A DNA stretch of 45,154 nucleotides from an uncultured Holophagaceae bacterium (GTDB lineage Bacteria > Acidobacteriota > Holophagae > Holophagales > Holophagaceae), in NCBI GenBank assembly GCA_903863195.1, contig CAIPAY010000109.1, positions 1 through 45,154 on the forward strand. The letters run 5' to 3'. A model generated the notes under the pieces. That model was not told the DNA's origin and searched no databases. It saw only the letters and a program-made list of their open reading frames with translations. The position numbers were made by a program, and so were the translations under genes. This document shows positions 1 through 10,009 of the stretch, in pieces (position 1 is the first letter of the stretch; each line of letters starts with the position of its first letter).

Positions 1-441
1 ATCGAACATCATGCCCGCAGGGGTCATCTGGTAGCCGAAGGTGTTGATGCAGGCATCGCCCCGGCGGAAGCCGGCGGCGAAGAGCGCCTCCTCCCAGCCC
101 CAGCCTTCATCGAAGCCCTGGGGGTCGTAGATGGGGCCCGGAGAACGGAACACGCGGCGGATCTGGTGGAGGGGGACCGCGAGCAGGCCACCGAAGGGCG
201 GGTTCGCCTTCTGGAGCTCCACGAGCCTGGCCTTGGGTGTCACGGGCACCCGGGCGAGGTCCTCGAGGGTCCTGATGTCGCCCGGAGCCACCCCGGCCTC
301 CCAGAGGAGGGCGCCGATGGCGGGCGCGTTGGCGGCGGCGTGGGCGATGACGCCCTGGAGCCTCTGGGCCTGCTGGTCCCGCTGCTCGTCCCAGCTGCGC
401 TGCTCCAGGTCCTGGTTCAGGAATCCTGTGGTCCGGTCCAT
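1..441 (-). CDS. Phenylacetate-CoA ligase (PaaK)-like protein, N-terminal part
   Basis: This is the N-terminal 147 codons of a gene that runs off the left edge of the window. The family activates phenylacetate or a related aromatic acid to its CoA thioester with ATP in the cytoplasm. The visible part has the usual PaaK opening: an amphipathic N-terminal helix region, 'VPVTPKARL' near residue 66, 'RVFRSPGPIYDP' near residue 96, and 'GFRRGDACINTFGYQM' near the cut end, which resembles the AG(V/F)xxGDxxxNTFxY stretch of the family. The ATP-binding and C-terminal domains lie outside. It starts 20 bp after the livF stop and is the last visible gene of the liv operon, which suggests the imported ligand is an aromatic or aryl-acetic acid. 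The substrate is inferred; a broader adenylate-forming role is possible. Confidence 0.75.
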   Translation of the reverse strand, partial: MDRTTGFLNQDLEQRSWDEQRDQQAQRLQGVIAHAAANAPAIGALLWEAGVAPGDIRTLEDLARVPVTPKARLVELQKANPPFGGLLAVPLHQIRRVFRSPGPIYDPQGFDEGWGWEEALFAAGFRRGDACINTFGYQMTPAGMMFD

Positions 442-461
442 GGGGTGCCTCTCTCGGGAAT

Positions 462-1256
462 CTAGGACAGCCAGCGCTTGCGCCGCTTGTAGTGCTTGGC
501 GTTCTTGAAGGACCGCTTGGTGCCGCTCTCGCTGATGCCGAGGTAGAACTCCTTCACGTCCTGGTTCTCGCGCAGCTTCTCGCAGGGACCGTCCAGGACG
601 ACCTTGCCCATCTCCATGATGTAGCCGTAGTCCGCGACCTGCAGTGCCAGGGAGGCGTTCTGCTCGACCAGGAGGATGGTGGTCTTCTCCTCTTGGTTGA
701 TCTTCGCGATGATGCCGAAGATCTCCTGCACGAGCAGGGGCGCCAGCCCGAGGCTGGGCTCGTCCAGGAGCAGGAGCTTGGGCCTGGCCATGAGGGCCCG
801 GCCGATGGCGAGCATCTGCTGCTCGCCGCCCGAGAGGTAGCCGGAGAGCTGGTTCCGGCGCTCCTTGAGGATGGGGAAGTAGTCGAAGACCAGGTCGATG
901 TCCCGCTTGACCCCCGCCCGGTCATTCCGGGTGTAGGCGCCGCAGCGGAGGTTCTCGACAATGTCGAGATCCTCGAAGACGCGCCGGCCTTCCATGACCT
1001 GGAAGATCCCCTTGCGGACGATCTTCTCGGGATCCATTCCGTTGATTTTTTCGCCCATGAACTCGATGGTCCCCTTGGTCACCTCGCCCTCCTCGCTTTT
1101 GAGGAGTCCGGAGATGGCCTTGAGGGTGGTGGACTTCCCGGCCCCGTTGGCGCCGAGGAGGGTGGTGATCTTCCCTTCCTCACAGGAGAGGGACAGCCCC
1201 TTGAGGACCAGGATCACGTCGTTGTAGACGACCTCGATGTTGTTGACGGTCAGCAT
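462..1256 (-). CDS. livF: Branched-chain amino acid/organic acid ABC transporter ATPase, LivF type
   Basis: Cytoplasmic ATPase of a HAAT-family importer, 264 residues. Walker A is GANGAGKST (about residues 35-43), the Q-loop follows around 'GIFQVMEGRRVFEDL', the ABC signature is LSGGEQQM, and Walker B is LLLLDEPSLGLAP, all typical of LivF. The C-terminus carries a strongly basic extension ('KHYKRRKRW') that standard LivF lacks. It would pair with the LivG-type ATPase at 6558-7361 and drive the LivH/LivM permeases. The acyl-CoA synthetase and PaaK-like ligase in the same operon make an aromatic or fatty acid a better guess for the substrate than leucine, but specificity cannot be read from an ATPase. 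Confidence 0.92.
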   Translation of the reverse strand: MLTVNNIEVVYNDVILVLKGLSLSCEEGKITTLLGANGAGKSTTLKAISGLLKSEEGEVTKGTIEFMGEKINGMDPEKIVRKGIFQVMEGRRVFEDLDIVENLRCGAYTRNDRAGVKRDIDLVFDYFPILKERRNQLSGYLSGGEQQMLAIGRALMARPKLLLLDEPSLGLAPLLVQEIFGIIAKINQEEKTTILLVEQNASLALQVADYGYIMEMGKVVLDGPCEKLRENQDVKEFYLGISESGTKRSFKNAKHYKRRKRWLS

Positions 1257-1312
1257 GGGTTCGGCTCTTCGTCCCTTTCGTGTGGAGGAGATGGATCCAG
1301 CAGGGCAGGAAC

Positions 1313-1338
1313 GGCGGGGGGAGCGGACTCCCCCCGCC
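1313..1338 (-). other. Stem-loop after livK
   Basis: A perfect 11-bp GC stem with a 4-nt loop (CGGA at 1324-1327) lies 15 nt past the livK stop and before livF. It has no T-tract, so it is more likely an mRNA-stabilising or processing element than a terminator. Such elements are common after binding-protein genes, which need more copies than the rest of the transporter. Confidence 0.6.
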
Positions 1339-1352
1339 TCCTGGTCAGCCGA

Positions 1353-2519
1353 TCAGAAGCCCTTCCAGTCCGCGCGGCGAGGCAGGTCGATGGTGCCCTT
1401 GCGGACCATCTTGCCCCCGGCGAACTCCGCCAGGATGACGGAGGTGAAGGGACGGTGGTCGCTGTTGCTGTAGGTGATGGGGGCGGTGAGGCCCTGGGTG
1501 TTCAGGTTGGTGAGCTGCTCGGCGTACTTCCGGATGCCGGGGCCCGTCAGCTCCTTGTTCTTGTCGGCGGTCTTCAGCACTTCGCACATCACCATCATGG
1601 AGACCCAGCCGCGGATCCAGCTGCTGACGCGGAGCTGGCCGCCGCTGACCTTCTTGATGATGTCCATGCCGGCGCCCTTGTCGCCATAGAGGGCGGCGCC
1701 CACGACGAAGAGGTAGCCCTCTTCGGCGCCAGCGGTCATCTTCGGGGACTCTTCGTCCGCGCTCCAGATGTTGCCGAAGAACTTGGTGCGCAGGCCCAGC
1801 TTCTTGGCGTCCTTGAGGATCACGGAGGTGGAGGGCTTGGTGCCGCCGATCCAGGCGAAGTCCGGATCTTTCTTCTTGAGGTTCAGGAGCTGGGTGGTGG
1901 CCTCCAGGGCCTTCAGGTCGACGTTCTCTTCGCCGACGATCTCGAAGCCGAGCTCCAGGGCATAGGCCTTCCCGGCGGGGATGGGAGCCTTGCCGTAGCC
2001 GACGTCAGGATAGATGAAGGCGACCTTGGGCTTCCGCTTCTCCTTCCAGTTGTCCTTGATGTACTTGAGGCAGCCGCGAAGGGCGGTGGAGTAGTCCACG
2101 GCGCAGAAGAAGTTATAGGGGGACTTGGCGGGATCCGTGAGGTGCGCAGAGTAGGAGGCCGAGAAGTAGGGGATCTGGTCCTTGGCGACCTGCTCCTTGA
2201 GGGCCTCGGTGTCACCGCTGCCCCAGCCCTGGATGGCCACGACCTTGTCCTGGTCCTTGAACTTCTTGTAGAGGGAGAGGGCCTCGGGGATCTTGTAGGC
2301 GTAGTCCTGCTGCAGGAGCTTGATCTTCTTGCCGTTGATGCCGCCGTTGGCGTTGATGTAGTCGGTGTAGGCCTTGATGCCCTCGGCGTAGGGCTTGCCC
2401 ACATCGCCGGTGCCGCCCGTGATGTCGGCGATGTTGCCGATGACGATGTCCTGCCCCATGAGGGGCGCCGCCAGGAGGGTCATGGCGGCGAGTGCGATGG
2501 ACGCGGTAAGACGTTTCAT
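1353..2519 (-). CDS. livK: ABC transporter substrate-binding protein, LivK type
   Basis: Periplasmic ligand-binding protein (Peripla_BP_6 fold), 388 residues. An N-terminal signal peptide (MKRLTASIALAAMTLLAAP) ends near 'LMGQ', and mature protein begins about 'DIVIGNIADITG'. The 'GxxxxxTGxxxxVGKPYAEGIKAY...INANGGINGKKI' opening is characteristic of Leu/Ile/Val- and aromatic-acid-binding HAAT proteins. It would deliver ligand to LivH/LivM. A good stem-loop follows it (1313-1338), consistent with higher expression than the neighbouring genes. The closest functional analogues of this variant in operons with acyl-CoA ligases bind aromatic acids; that assignment is inference. Confidence 0.9.
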   Translation of the reverse strand: MKRLTASIALAAMTLLAAPLMGQDIVIGNIADITGGTGDVGKPYAEGIKAYTDYINANGGINGKKIKLLQQDYAYKIPEALSLYKKFKDQDKVVAIQGWGSGDTEALKEQVAKDQIPYFSASYSAHLTDPAKSPYNFFCAVDYSTALRGCLKYIKDNWKEKRKPKVAFIYPDVGYGKAPIPAGKAYALELGFEIVGEENVDLKALEATTQLLNLKKKDPDFAWIGGTKPSTSVILKDAKKLGLRTKFFGNIWSADEESPKMTAGAEEGYLFVVGAALYGDKGAGMDIIKKVSGGQLRVSSWIRGWVSMMVMCEVLKTADKNKELTGPGIRKYAEQLTNLNTQGLTAPITYSNSDHRPFTSVILAEFAGGKMVRKGTIDLPRRADWKGF

Positions 2520-2586
2520 TGCGGTCTCCTTTCTGAGAGAGAGAAGGAACGTGCGGGTGGTGCAGGTTGGAAGGGGAGAGGTGCCG

Positions 2587-3639
2587 TCAGTAGCTGAAGG
2601 GGTAGAGCTTCCAGTAGGTCTTGATCATTCGCCAGCGGTGGGCGAGGCCGTCCGGCTCGAAGATCAGGAAGAGGATGACGATGATGCCGAAGACGCCGTC
2701 CTTGAAGCTCATGATCAGGAAGCCGATCTTGGGGAAGATGTCTGCGAGCGCGCCGGTCCCGACGGTCAGCGCCTGCGGCAGCAGCGTCATGAAGATGGCA
2801 CCGAAGATGGAGCCCAGGACGCTGCCCAGGCCGCCGATGATGATCATGGCAAGGTAGTTGATGGACTCCGTGATGGTGAAGTGCTCGGCGGAGATGTAGC
2901 CCGTATACATCCCCCAGAGGCTGCCCGCGATGCCGGCGTAGAAGGCGCTCACGGCGAAGGAGAGCAGCCGGTACTTGAACAGGTTCACGCCCATGATCTC
3001 GGCGGAGAGGTGGTGGTCCCGGACCGCGATGAAGGCCCGGCCGCTGCGGGAGCGGAGCAGGTTCGTGGTGAAGATCACTGCCGCGATGGCCACGGTGATG
3101 GTCAGGTAGTACTTGGACCGGTCCCCGTCGAAAGCGAAGGTGCCGAACTCCGGGGGCGGCGAGGGGATCCCGTTGCTGCCACCCGTGACGGCATCCAGGT
3201 GCATGAAGACGTACTGCAGGATGAACTGCGCGGCCAGGGTGGCAATGGCGAGGTAGAGTCCCTTCAGGCGGGCGCTGGGCAGGCCGAAGATCATGCCCAC
3301 GGCTGCCGAGGTGAGGCCGGCCATGGGCATGGCGAGCCAGAACGGCATGTGGACGACCCGCATGAAGTAGGAGCAGGCGAAGGCGCCCACGCCCATGAAG
3401 GCGCCCTGGCCCAGGGAGATCTGGCCGGTGAAGCCCGTGACCACGTTGATCCCGAGGGCGCCGATCACCGCGATGGCGATGGTCGTCATGGTGCTGGTGA
3501 CGTAGTTGGATGTGACCAGCGGCGAGAGGTAGAGGAGGAGGACGAAGGCGCCTACGGCGATCCGGATGAACCGGGTCCGGAGGACCAGCATGTCGTCCTT
3601 GTAGGTCTGCCGGAAGTCTCCACAGTGGGCTACGCTCAT
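2587..3639 (-). CDS. livM: ABC transporter permease, LivM type
   Basis: Inner-membrane permease, 350 residues, with about nine to ten hydrophobic segments. The family signature is clear in 'NVVTGFTGQISLGQGAFMGVGAFACSY' (written here in two parts: NVVTGFTGQISLG then QGAFMGVGAF) and in the cytoplasmic EAA-like loop near 'SGRAFIAVRDHHLSAEIMG', which contacts the ATPase. It lies between livK (67 bp away) and livH (34 bp away) in the operon order of HAAT transporters. It should form the transmembrane heterodimer with LivH. Confidence 0.92.
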   Translation of the reverse strand: MSVAHCGDFRQTYKDDMLVLRTRFIRIAVGAFVLLLYLSPLVTSNYVTSTMTTIAIAVIGALGINVVTGFTGQISLGQGAFMGVGAFACSYFMRVVHMPFWLAMPMAGLTSAAVGMIFGLPSARLKGLYLAIATLAAQFILQYVFMHLDAVTGGSNGIPSPPPEFGTFAFDGDRSKYYLTITVAIAAVIFTTNLLRSRSGRAFIAVRDHHLSAEIMGVNLFKYRLLSFAVSAFYAGIAGSLWGMYTGYISAEHFTITESINYLAMIIIGGLGSVLGSIFGAIFMTLLPQALTVGTGALADIFPKIGFLIMSFKDGVFGIIVILFLIFEPDGLAHRWRMIKTYWKLYPFSY

Positions 3640-3673
3640 GGCTCGATCCGATCAGTCATTGGAGTCTCGGTCC

Positions 3674-4564
3674 TCATATCCGCTCGATCTCCTTCTTGCC
3701 GAAGAGGCCGTAGGGCTTGATCATCAGGATGATGACGAGGAAGACGTAGGGCGCGACTTCCTTGATGCCCGAGAGGCCGAAGGTGGTCTTCAGGACGCCA
3801 TCCGAGAGGTTCTCCAGGACGCCGACGATGAGTCCGCCGATGGCGGCTCCGGGGATAGAGTCCAGGCCGCCCAGGATGACCGCCGGGAAGACCTTCAGGC
3901 CGAAGTGGCCGAGCTGCACGTTGATGCCGTTGATGCTGCCGATCAGGATGCCCCCGATGGCCGAGACCACCGAGGCGATGCACCAGGCGAGGGCGAAAAT
4001 GTTCTTCACGGGAATGCCCATGGAGAGCGCAACCTGATTGGAGAAGGCGGTGGCCCGCATCGCCACGCCAGCCTTGGAATACTTGAAGAAGACAGCGAAG
4101 AGCGCGAGCAGCACCGCCGATAGTCCGAAGCTCCAGAGGTAGACCTGGCTGGTGGGGACTCCGATGAGGTTGACCGTCGCCTCCGGGAAGAGGGGCGGAT
4201 CGTAGACCTGGATCTGGGTGCCCCAGATGGCGGTCACGATGCTGCGGAGCACGGAGGAGAGGCCGATGGTCACCATGATGATCGAGATGACCGGCTCCCC
4301 GATCATCGGGCGCAGGATCAGCCGCTCCACGACCAGCGCGAGGGCGATGGAGAACAGGATGGTGATCAGGAAGGCCCAGATCCAGGGGACCTTGTACTGC
4401 ACGACCATGGAGAAGCAGAAGTAGGCCCCGAACATCATGAGCTCGCCCTGGGCGAAGTTCACAACGCTGGTGGACTTGAAGATGATCGCGAAGCCGAGCG
4501 CCACGAGGGCGTAGATCGACCCGAGCACAAGTCCCGAGATCACGAGTTGGAGGTAGAACTCCAT
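3674..4564 (-). CDS. livH: ABC transporter permease, LivH type
   Basis: Inner-membrane permease, 296 residues, partner of LivM. The start was placed at the ATG at 4564 (MEFYLQLVISGL), which has an AGGAG ribosome-binding site 5 nt upstream and matches the family N-terminus; the reading frame stays open further upstream but that part is not LivH-like. 'GSIYALVALGFAIIFKSTSVVNFAQGELMM' (GSIYALVALGFAIIF, then STSVVNFAQGELMM) is the LivH hallmark, and 'SKAGVAMRATAFSNQVALSMGI' contains the ATPase-contact loop. It lies directly downstream of the acyl-CoA synthetase gene, with a gap of 31 bp. Confidence 0.93.
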   Translation of the reverse strand: MEFYLQLVISGLVLGSIYALVALGFAIIFKSTSVVNFAQGELMMFGAYFCFSMVVQYKVPWIWAFLITILFSIALALVVERLILRPMIGEPVISIIMVTIGLSSVLRSIVTAIWGTQIQVYDPPLFPEATVNLIGVPTSQVYLWSFGLSAVLLALFAVFFKYSKAGVAMRATAFSNQVALSMGIPVKNIFALAWCIASVVSAIGGILIGSINGINVQLGHFGLKVFPAVILGGLDSIPGAAIGGLIVGVLENLSDGVLKTTFGLSGIKEVAPYVFLVIILMIKPYGLFGKKEIERI

Positions 4565-4595
4565 GGAGTCTCCTGGTTGCTTCCGGTGTCCTGCT

Positions 4596-6533
4596 TCAGG
4601 GGGCGGCCGGCTGCGGGGCCTCGGGGGAGCTGAGGTCGCAGACGTGGATCGTGGTCTTGAGCTGGGAGGTCTTGCCGTCCTGGTACTTGATGACGGCATC
4701 GATGGGGATCTGGGCTGCGCCGGCGTAGATGCCCTCGATGATGTCGGCGTACTTCTGGTCCACGAAGCCGCGCCGGACCTTGCGGGTGCGGGTGAGCTCG
4801 TCATCGTCGGCGTCGAGCTCCTTGTAGAGCAGGGCGAACTTCTGGATCCGCTGGGATCCGACCAGGGTCGCGTTGACCTTGCGGACCTCCTTCTCCACGA
4901 GCTCGTAGACCTCGGGCTTGGAGGCGAGGTCGGTGTAGGTGGTGTAGCCGATCCGGTGGTCCTCCGCCCACTTGCCGAGGATGCTGAAGTCGATGCAGAT
5001 GAGCGCCATGACGAAATCGCGCCCCTGTCCGATGCAGACCGCCTCCTTGACGTAGGGGCTGAACTTCATCTTGTTCTCGATGAACTGCGGGCTGAAGCGC
5101 TCGCCGCTCTGAAGGGTCATGATGTCCTTCATGCGGTCGATGATCACCAGGTGCCCGTTCGGATCGAAGTAGCCCGCATCTCCCGAGCGGAGCCAGCCGT
5201 CGACGATGGTCTCGGCAGTGGCGGCCTCGGCCTTGTAGTAGCCCTGGAAGAGGGCCTGGCTGCGGGACACGACCTCGCCGACGCCCTTGGGGTCGGGGTT
5301 GTCGATTCGGATCTCGGTCTCGGGGATGGGCTTGCCGACGGAGTCGAAGTCGATGTCGCCGTCCCGGTGGATGCAGGAGATGCCGAAGATCTCGGTCTGG
5401 CCGTAGATCTGCTTGAGGTTGACCCCCAGGGCATGGAAGAACCGGAAGGTGTCCGGACCCAGGGCGGCGCCGCCCGTGGAGGCGGAGCGGATACGGCTGA
5501 AGCCGATGCGGTCCTTCAGGGCCCGGAAAACCAGTACGTAGGCGAGGCCGTAGCGGAGCTTCTGCAGCAGGGTCGGCGTCTTCTTCTGGAACTTCAGGTC
5601 GGCCCACTCGTACCCGATGGGGAGGCAGCGGTTGTAGAGGAACCGCTTGAGGGGCGAGGCGTCGAGGATCTTGACCTGCACCGTGGCGGCCAGGTTCTCC
5701 CAGACCCGGGGCGGGCTGAAGAGCAGGTGCGGACCGATCTCCCGGATGTTCTCGGTGGTGGTCTCGGGCGCCTCGGGGAAGCTCACCGTGAAGCCGAAGA
5801 GCAGGCCGCTGGCGACGCTCATCATCTGCTCGCCGACCCAGGGCAGGGGCAGGAAGCTGACGAACTCGTCGGTCTCCAGCTTCGGGTCCACCTTCCCGAG
5901 GTTGGTGGCCATGGAGATCATGTTGCGGTGGGAGAGGACCGCCAGCTTCGGGTGGCCCGTGGTGCCCGAGGTGATGCAGATGTGGGCGGGATCTTCCGCC
6001 GCCGTGGCATCCACCAGCGCCTCGTACGCCCCGGGGTGGGCCTGCTCGTACTCCCGGCCCAGGTCCTCGACGGCGGGGAAGGAGATCAGCCGGGGGTCCT
6101 CGTACTTACGCATGCCACGGGGGTCGGTGTAGACGATGTACTTGACGGTCGTCAGCTCGTCGCCCATGTCCAGGACCTTGTCCACCTGCTCCTGATCCTC
6201 GGCCACGATGAACTTCGACTCGGCCAGGTTGATGATGTAGGACACCTCCTTGAGGATGGCGTCCTGGTAGAGCCCGATCCCGATGGCACCGGCGCTCTGG
6301 GCCGATAGCTCGGCGAAGAGCCACTCCGGCCGGTTGTCGCCGATGATGGAGATCGTGTCCCCCTTGGCGAGCCCGAGGGACACGAGGCCGAGGGTGAAGT
6401 AGTGGACGTGCTCGAAGTAGTCGCTCCAGGAGTAGGGCTGCCAGACGCCCAGCTCTTTCTCGCGGAGGGCGACCTTGCCGGCGCCGTATTTCGCGGCGTT
6501 GCTCCGGAGGAGGCGGGGCAGGGTGTCGTTCAT
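4596..6533 (-). CDS. AMP-binding acyl-CoA synthetase (long-chain type, FadD15-like)
   Basis: Cytoplasmic adenylate-forming ligase, 645 residues, the normal length for long-chain/FACL-type enzymes. It forms an acyl-AMP and then an acyl-CoA. The phosphate-binding loop is ICITSGTTGHPK (about residues 185-196), the A5-type motif is YGQTE, and the hinge and C-terminal lid are seen in 'GWLRSGDAGYFDPNGHLVIIDRMKDIM'. It sits inside a liv-type transporter operon between livG and livH. In such operons this enzyme is thought to trap the imported acid as a CoA ester. Together with the PaaK-like ligase at 1-441 this gives two ligases in one operon, perhaps for different substrates. The substrate cannot be read from sequence. 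Confidence 0.88.
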   Translation of the reverse strand: MNDTLPRLLRSNAAKYGAGKVALREKELGVWQPYSWSDYFEHVHYFTLGLVSLGLAKGDTISIIGDNRPEWLFAELSAQSAGAIGIGLYQDAILKEVSYIINLAESKFIVAEDQEQVDKVLDMGDELTTVKYIVYTDPRGMRKYEDPRLISFPAVEDLGREYEQAHPGAYEALVDATAAEDPAHICITSGTTGHPKLAVLSHRNMISMATNLGKVDPKLETDEFVSFLPLPWVGEQMMSVASGLLFGFTVSFPEAPETTTENIREIGPHLLFSPPRVWENLAATVQVKILDASPLKRFLYNRCLPIGYEWADLKFQKKTPTLLQKLRYGLAYVLVFRALKDRIGFSRIRSASTGGAALGPDTFRFFHALGVNLKQIYGQTEIFGISCIHRDGDIDFDSVGKPIPETEIRIDNPDPKGVGEVVSRSQALFQGYYKAEAATAETIVDGWLRSGDAGYFDPNGHLVIIDRMKDIMTLQSGERFSPQFIENKMKFSPYVKEAVCIGQGRDFVMALICIDFSILGKWAEDHRIGYTTYTDLASKPEVYELVEKEVRKVNATLVGSQRIQKFALLYKELDADDDELTRTRKVRRGFVDQKYADIIEGIYAGAAQIPIDAVIKYQDGKTSQLKTTIHVCDLSSPEAPQPAAP

Positions 6534-6557
6534 GGGCGTGTTGATAAGCTCTCCTTC

Positions 6558-7361
<804 letters not shown>

Positions 7362-7613
7362 GCAGGACCCCGAGCGAAAATAATTTTTGGTGGAGAAGGA
7401 TTGGTTCTAAGGGTGTATCAGACTTCCGGCTGGGATGGAACACCTAACTCGCTCCAGATGTATCTGTTTTTTGGCCGCACCCTTGCTGCCTCGGGGGGCA
7501 ACTTACGGATTGCTGTCCTCGGGTTGGGTAATAAAGACGTCAAGCGAGGCACAACTCAACAGTGCCCTCCCGCACCTGTCTGGCAGTTGACTGGCAGCCT
7601 TGCGGAGAGGGCA

Positions 7614-8585
7614 TCACCCCACGGTGAGCAGCCCCAACTTCACGGCACCGAGGCCCAGCGAGCCAACCAGGAGCCACAGCAGCAGTCCCTGCAGGAAGGG
7701 CCGGAAGCCCACCGCACGGAGCGCTTCGCGGCTCAGTCCCGCGCCGATGAGGAAGAGCGTGAGGACCAGCACGCGGCGGGCGGCGACGGCCACCAGCTGA
7801 CCCGCGGTGTGCAGGATCGGCACGAACGTGACCAGGGCGGCCACGGCCAGAAACCCCGCGATGAACCAGGGCTGCCGCACCGGCGGCGCCTCCGGTCCAG
7901 CCTCGCCGCGCCGGGCCACCCACCAGCCGATGAGCAGCGTGAGCGGCACGATCCAGAGGGCCCGGGCCAGCTTCACCGTGGTGGCCACTTCCAGGGCCCG
8001 CGGCCCATAGGCCAGGCCCGCGCCTACCACGGAGCTGGTGTCGTGGATGGCCAGGGCTGCCCAAAGCCCGAAGGCTTCCTGGCTCAGGTGCGTCAAGTGG
8101 CCAAGAGGTGGGAAGACAACCAGGGCGACGGCGTTGAGGAGGAACACCGTCGCCAGGGCCACGCTGGTCTCGTGGGCCCGGGCACGGAGCACCGGCGCCA
8201 CCGCGGCGATGGCGCTGCCGCCGCAGATGGCCGTGCCCACGGAGATGAGCAGCCCCGCATCGCGTTCCACCTTCAGCAGCCGGGCCAGTCCCCAGCCAAG
8301 GGCCAGCACCAGCGTGATGCTCAGGGCGGTGTAGCCAAGTCCGTGCAGGCCCGCCCGGGCCACGACCCGCAGGTTCATGTCCGCCCCCAGGCCCACCACG
8401 GCCAGGGGCAGGAGGCGGTGCGTCCAGGTCCGGGTCTGTTCCTGGAGCGGGTTGCCCAGGCTGACGGCGAGGACGACGCCACCCACCAGCGCGGCGGCGG
8501 CGGGCGTGAAGGGCGCCAGGGCCAGCACGCCGCCGACGGCCAGCAGGACGCTGGAGGCTTTGGCCGGCCCAGATGTTTCAATCAT
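7614..8585 (-). CDS. YeiH-family (UPF0324) putative membrane transporter
   Basis: Polytopic inner-membrane protein, 323 residues, about ten hydrophobic segments. The family signatures are well kept: 'VGTAICGGSAIAAVAPVL', 'ALATVFLLNAVALVVFPPLG', and 'FGLWAALAIHDTSSVVGAG'. Members have been proposed to export sulfate or other small anions, but the function is weakly established. It is transcribed divergently from the aminotransferase at 8671 with an 85-bp gap, and has no operon partner on its own strand: the liv operon starts 252 bp downstream. The region 7362-7613 between it and livG holds no gene I can support. Confidence 0.85.
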   Translation of the reverse strand: MIETSGPAKASSVLLAVGGVLALAPFTPAAAALVGGVVLAVSLGNPLQEQTRTWTHRLLPLAVVGLGADMNLRVVARAGLHGLGYTALSITLVLALGWGLARLLKVERDAGLLISVGTAICGGSAIAAVAPVLRARAHETSVALATVFLLNAVALVVFPPLGHLTHLSQEAFGLWAALAIHDTSSVVGAGLAYGPRALEVATTVKLARALWIVPLTLLIGWWVARRGEAGPEAPPVRQPWFIAGFLAVAALVTFVPILHTAGQLVAVAARRVLVLTLFLIGAGLSREALRAVGFRPFLQGLLLWLLVGSLGLGAVKLGLLTVG

Positions 8586-8670
8586 GGGAATAGGCTAATG
8601 CAAGACGCATGGATCAGCCACGCGGGGAGGACCGGACTTCGGTCAAGGACCGTTTGACTGATAATTCCCC

Positions 8671-9888
8671 ATGACCGAACAGCTCATCCCCTCCCGGCGG
8701 GCCTTTCCGTCGGACGATCCGATCTTCGCGCTGAACGCCGAGGCCCAGGCCTTCAAGGCCGCGGGGGGCTCCGTCCTCAACGCCACCGTCGGCGCACTCC
8801 TGGACGATGCGGGCCAGCTTGTGGTGCTCGAGACCGTCATGGACCTCTGGCGCGAGCTGACGGCCCTGGAGGTGGCGCCCTACGCGCCCATCGCGGGGGA
8901 CCCCGCCTACCTGAAGGCCCTGGTCCAGCGGCACTGGCCCGCGGTCCCCCGTGCCGGCGCCGCCTGCGCCACCCCCGGGGGCAGTGGCGCCCTGGGCCTG
9001 TCCCTGCGCAACTTCCTGGAGCGCGGCCAGTCCGTGCTGACCACGGCGCCCTACTGGGGTCCCTACGCCACCCTGGCCGCAGAGAACGGCGTAGGCGTGA
9101 CCACCGCCCCCTGGCCCGCGGCGGGGGAGCGCCTGGATGCGACGACCTGGGACGCGGCCCTCCGTGCCCTGATGAAGACCCAGGGCCGGGTGCTGCTCTG
9201 GCTCAATGATCCCTGCCACAACCCCACCGGGCGCAGCCTGTCCGCCGTGGACCGGGTCGTCCTGGTCGGCCTGCTGCGGGACGTCGCGGCCCTCGGCCCT
9301 GTGACCCTGCTCCTCGACTTCGCCTACCTGGACTACACCCGGGAGCCCGCCGCCGTGGCGGAGGCGCTGGCGGACTACGCGGCCCTCGGCGCTGAAGGAC
9401 GGGTGCTCGTCGGCGCCTGCATGTCGCTCTCGAAGTCCATGACCCTCTATGGCGGGCGGGCGGGCGCCATCGCGTTTCCCTGGCAGGAGGACGCGACCCT
9501 GCAGGCGGCCCTCACCCAGTCCTGCCGCGGCACCTGGTCGAACTGCGCCAAGGCCCCCCAGGCTCTGCTTGTGCGCCTGGCGCGGGAAGGCAAGGCCCAG
9601 GTCCGGCTCTCCGCAGAGCATCGCCATTGGTCTGAGGTTCTGGCGTCCCGGGCCCTGGCCCTGGACGCGGCCCTGGAGGCCAACGGCCAGGACGCGCTCC
9701 GCTGGCAGGGCGGCTTCTTCGTCACAGTGCCTGCGCCGGAGCCCGAGGCCGTCTGCACCCGCCTCAAGGCCGAGGGCGTCTTCACCGTGCCTCTGCCCGA
9801 AGGACTGCGGGTGGGTCTCTGCGGCCTGCGGGTGGCAGACGCCCCCCGCTTCGCCGAGACCCTGCGCCGGGTTGGCGACGCCCGCTGA
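8671..9888 (+). CDS. PLP-dependent aminotransferase, class I (aspartate/aromatic type)
   Basis: Cytoplasmic fold-type I transaminase, 405 residues, moving an amino group between an amino acid and a 2-oxo acid. Visible PLP residues: N184 in 'DPCHNPTG', D216 and Y219 in 'LDFAYLDY', and the Schiff-base lysine K255 in 'SLSKSMTLYGGRAG'. The general layout and 'GTWSNCAKAPQ' resemble the tyrB/aspC branch, so aspartate or aromatic amino acids are likely substrates. If aromatic, it would feed aryl-pyruvates to the IorAB enzyme encoded at 18794-21051. There is no clear ribosome-binding site before the ATG; a GATAAT hexamer at 8660-8665 almost touches the start codon, which allows a leaderless transcript. 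Confidence 0.85.
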   Translation: MTEQLIPSRRAFPSDDPIFALNAEAQAFKAAGGSVLNATVGALLDDAGQLVVLETVMDLWRELTALEVAPYAPIAGDPAYLKALVQRHWPAVPRAGAACATPGGSGALGLSLRNFLERGQSVLTTAPYWGPYATLAAENGVGVTTAPWPAAGERLDATTWDAALRALMKTQGRVLLWLNDPCHNPTGRSLSAVDRVVLVGLLRDVAALGPVTLLLDFAYLDYTREPAAVAEALADYAALGAEGRVLVGACMSLSKSMTLYGGRAGAIAFPWQEDATLQAALTQSCRGTWSNCAKAPQALLVRLAREGKAQVRLSAEHRHWSEVLASRALALDAALEANGQDALRWQGGFFVTVPAPEPEAVCTRLKAEGVFTVPLPEGLRVGLCGLRVADAPRFAETLRRVGDAR

Positions 9889-9934
9889 TTCGGTCTTGGA
9901 AACGGCCCGACCCTGAGGTATTCTGTTCGACCGC

Positions 9935-10009
9935 GGGCGTATAACTCAGCGGTAGAGTGCTACCTTCACACGGTAGAAGTCCCAGGTTCGAATCCTGGTA
10001 CGCCCACCA
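9935..10009 (+). tRNA. tRNA-Val (anticodon CAC)
   Basis: A complete cloverleaf can be drawn: 7-bp acceptor stem GGGCGTA/TACGCCC, 4-bp D stem ACTC/GAGT, 5-bp anticodon stem CTACC/GGTAG with loop TTCACAC (anticodon CAC), short variable loop, T stem CCAGG/CCTGG with loop TTCGAAT, discriminator A, and an encoded CCA (10007-10009). It reads GUG codons. It stands alone between the aminotransferase and efp and is followed at once by a terminator. Confidence 0.97.
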
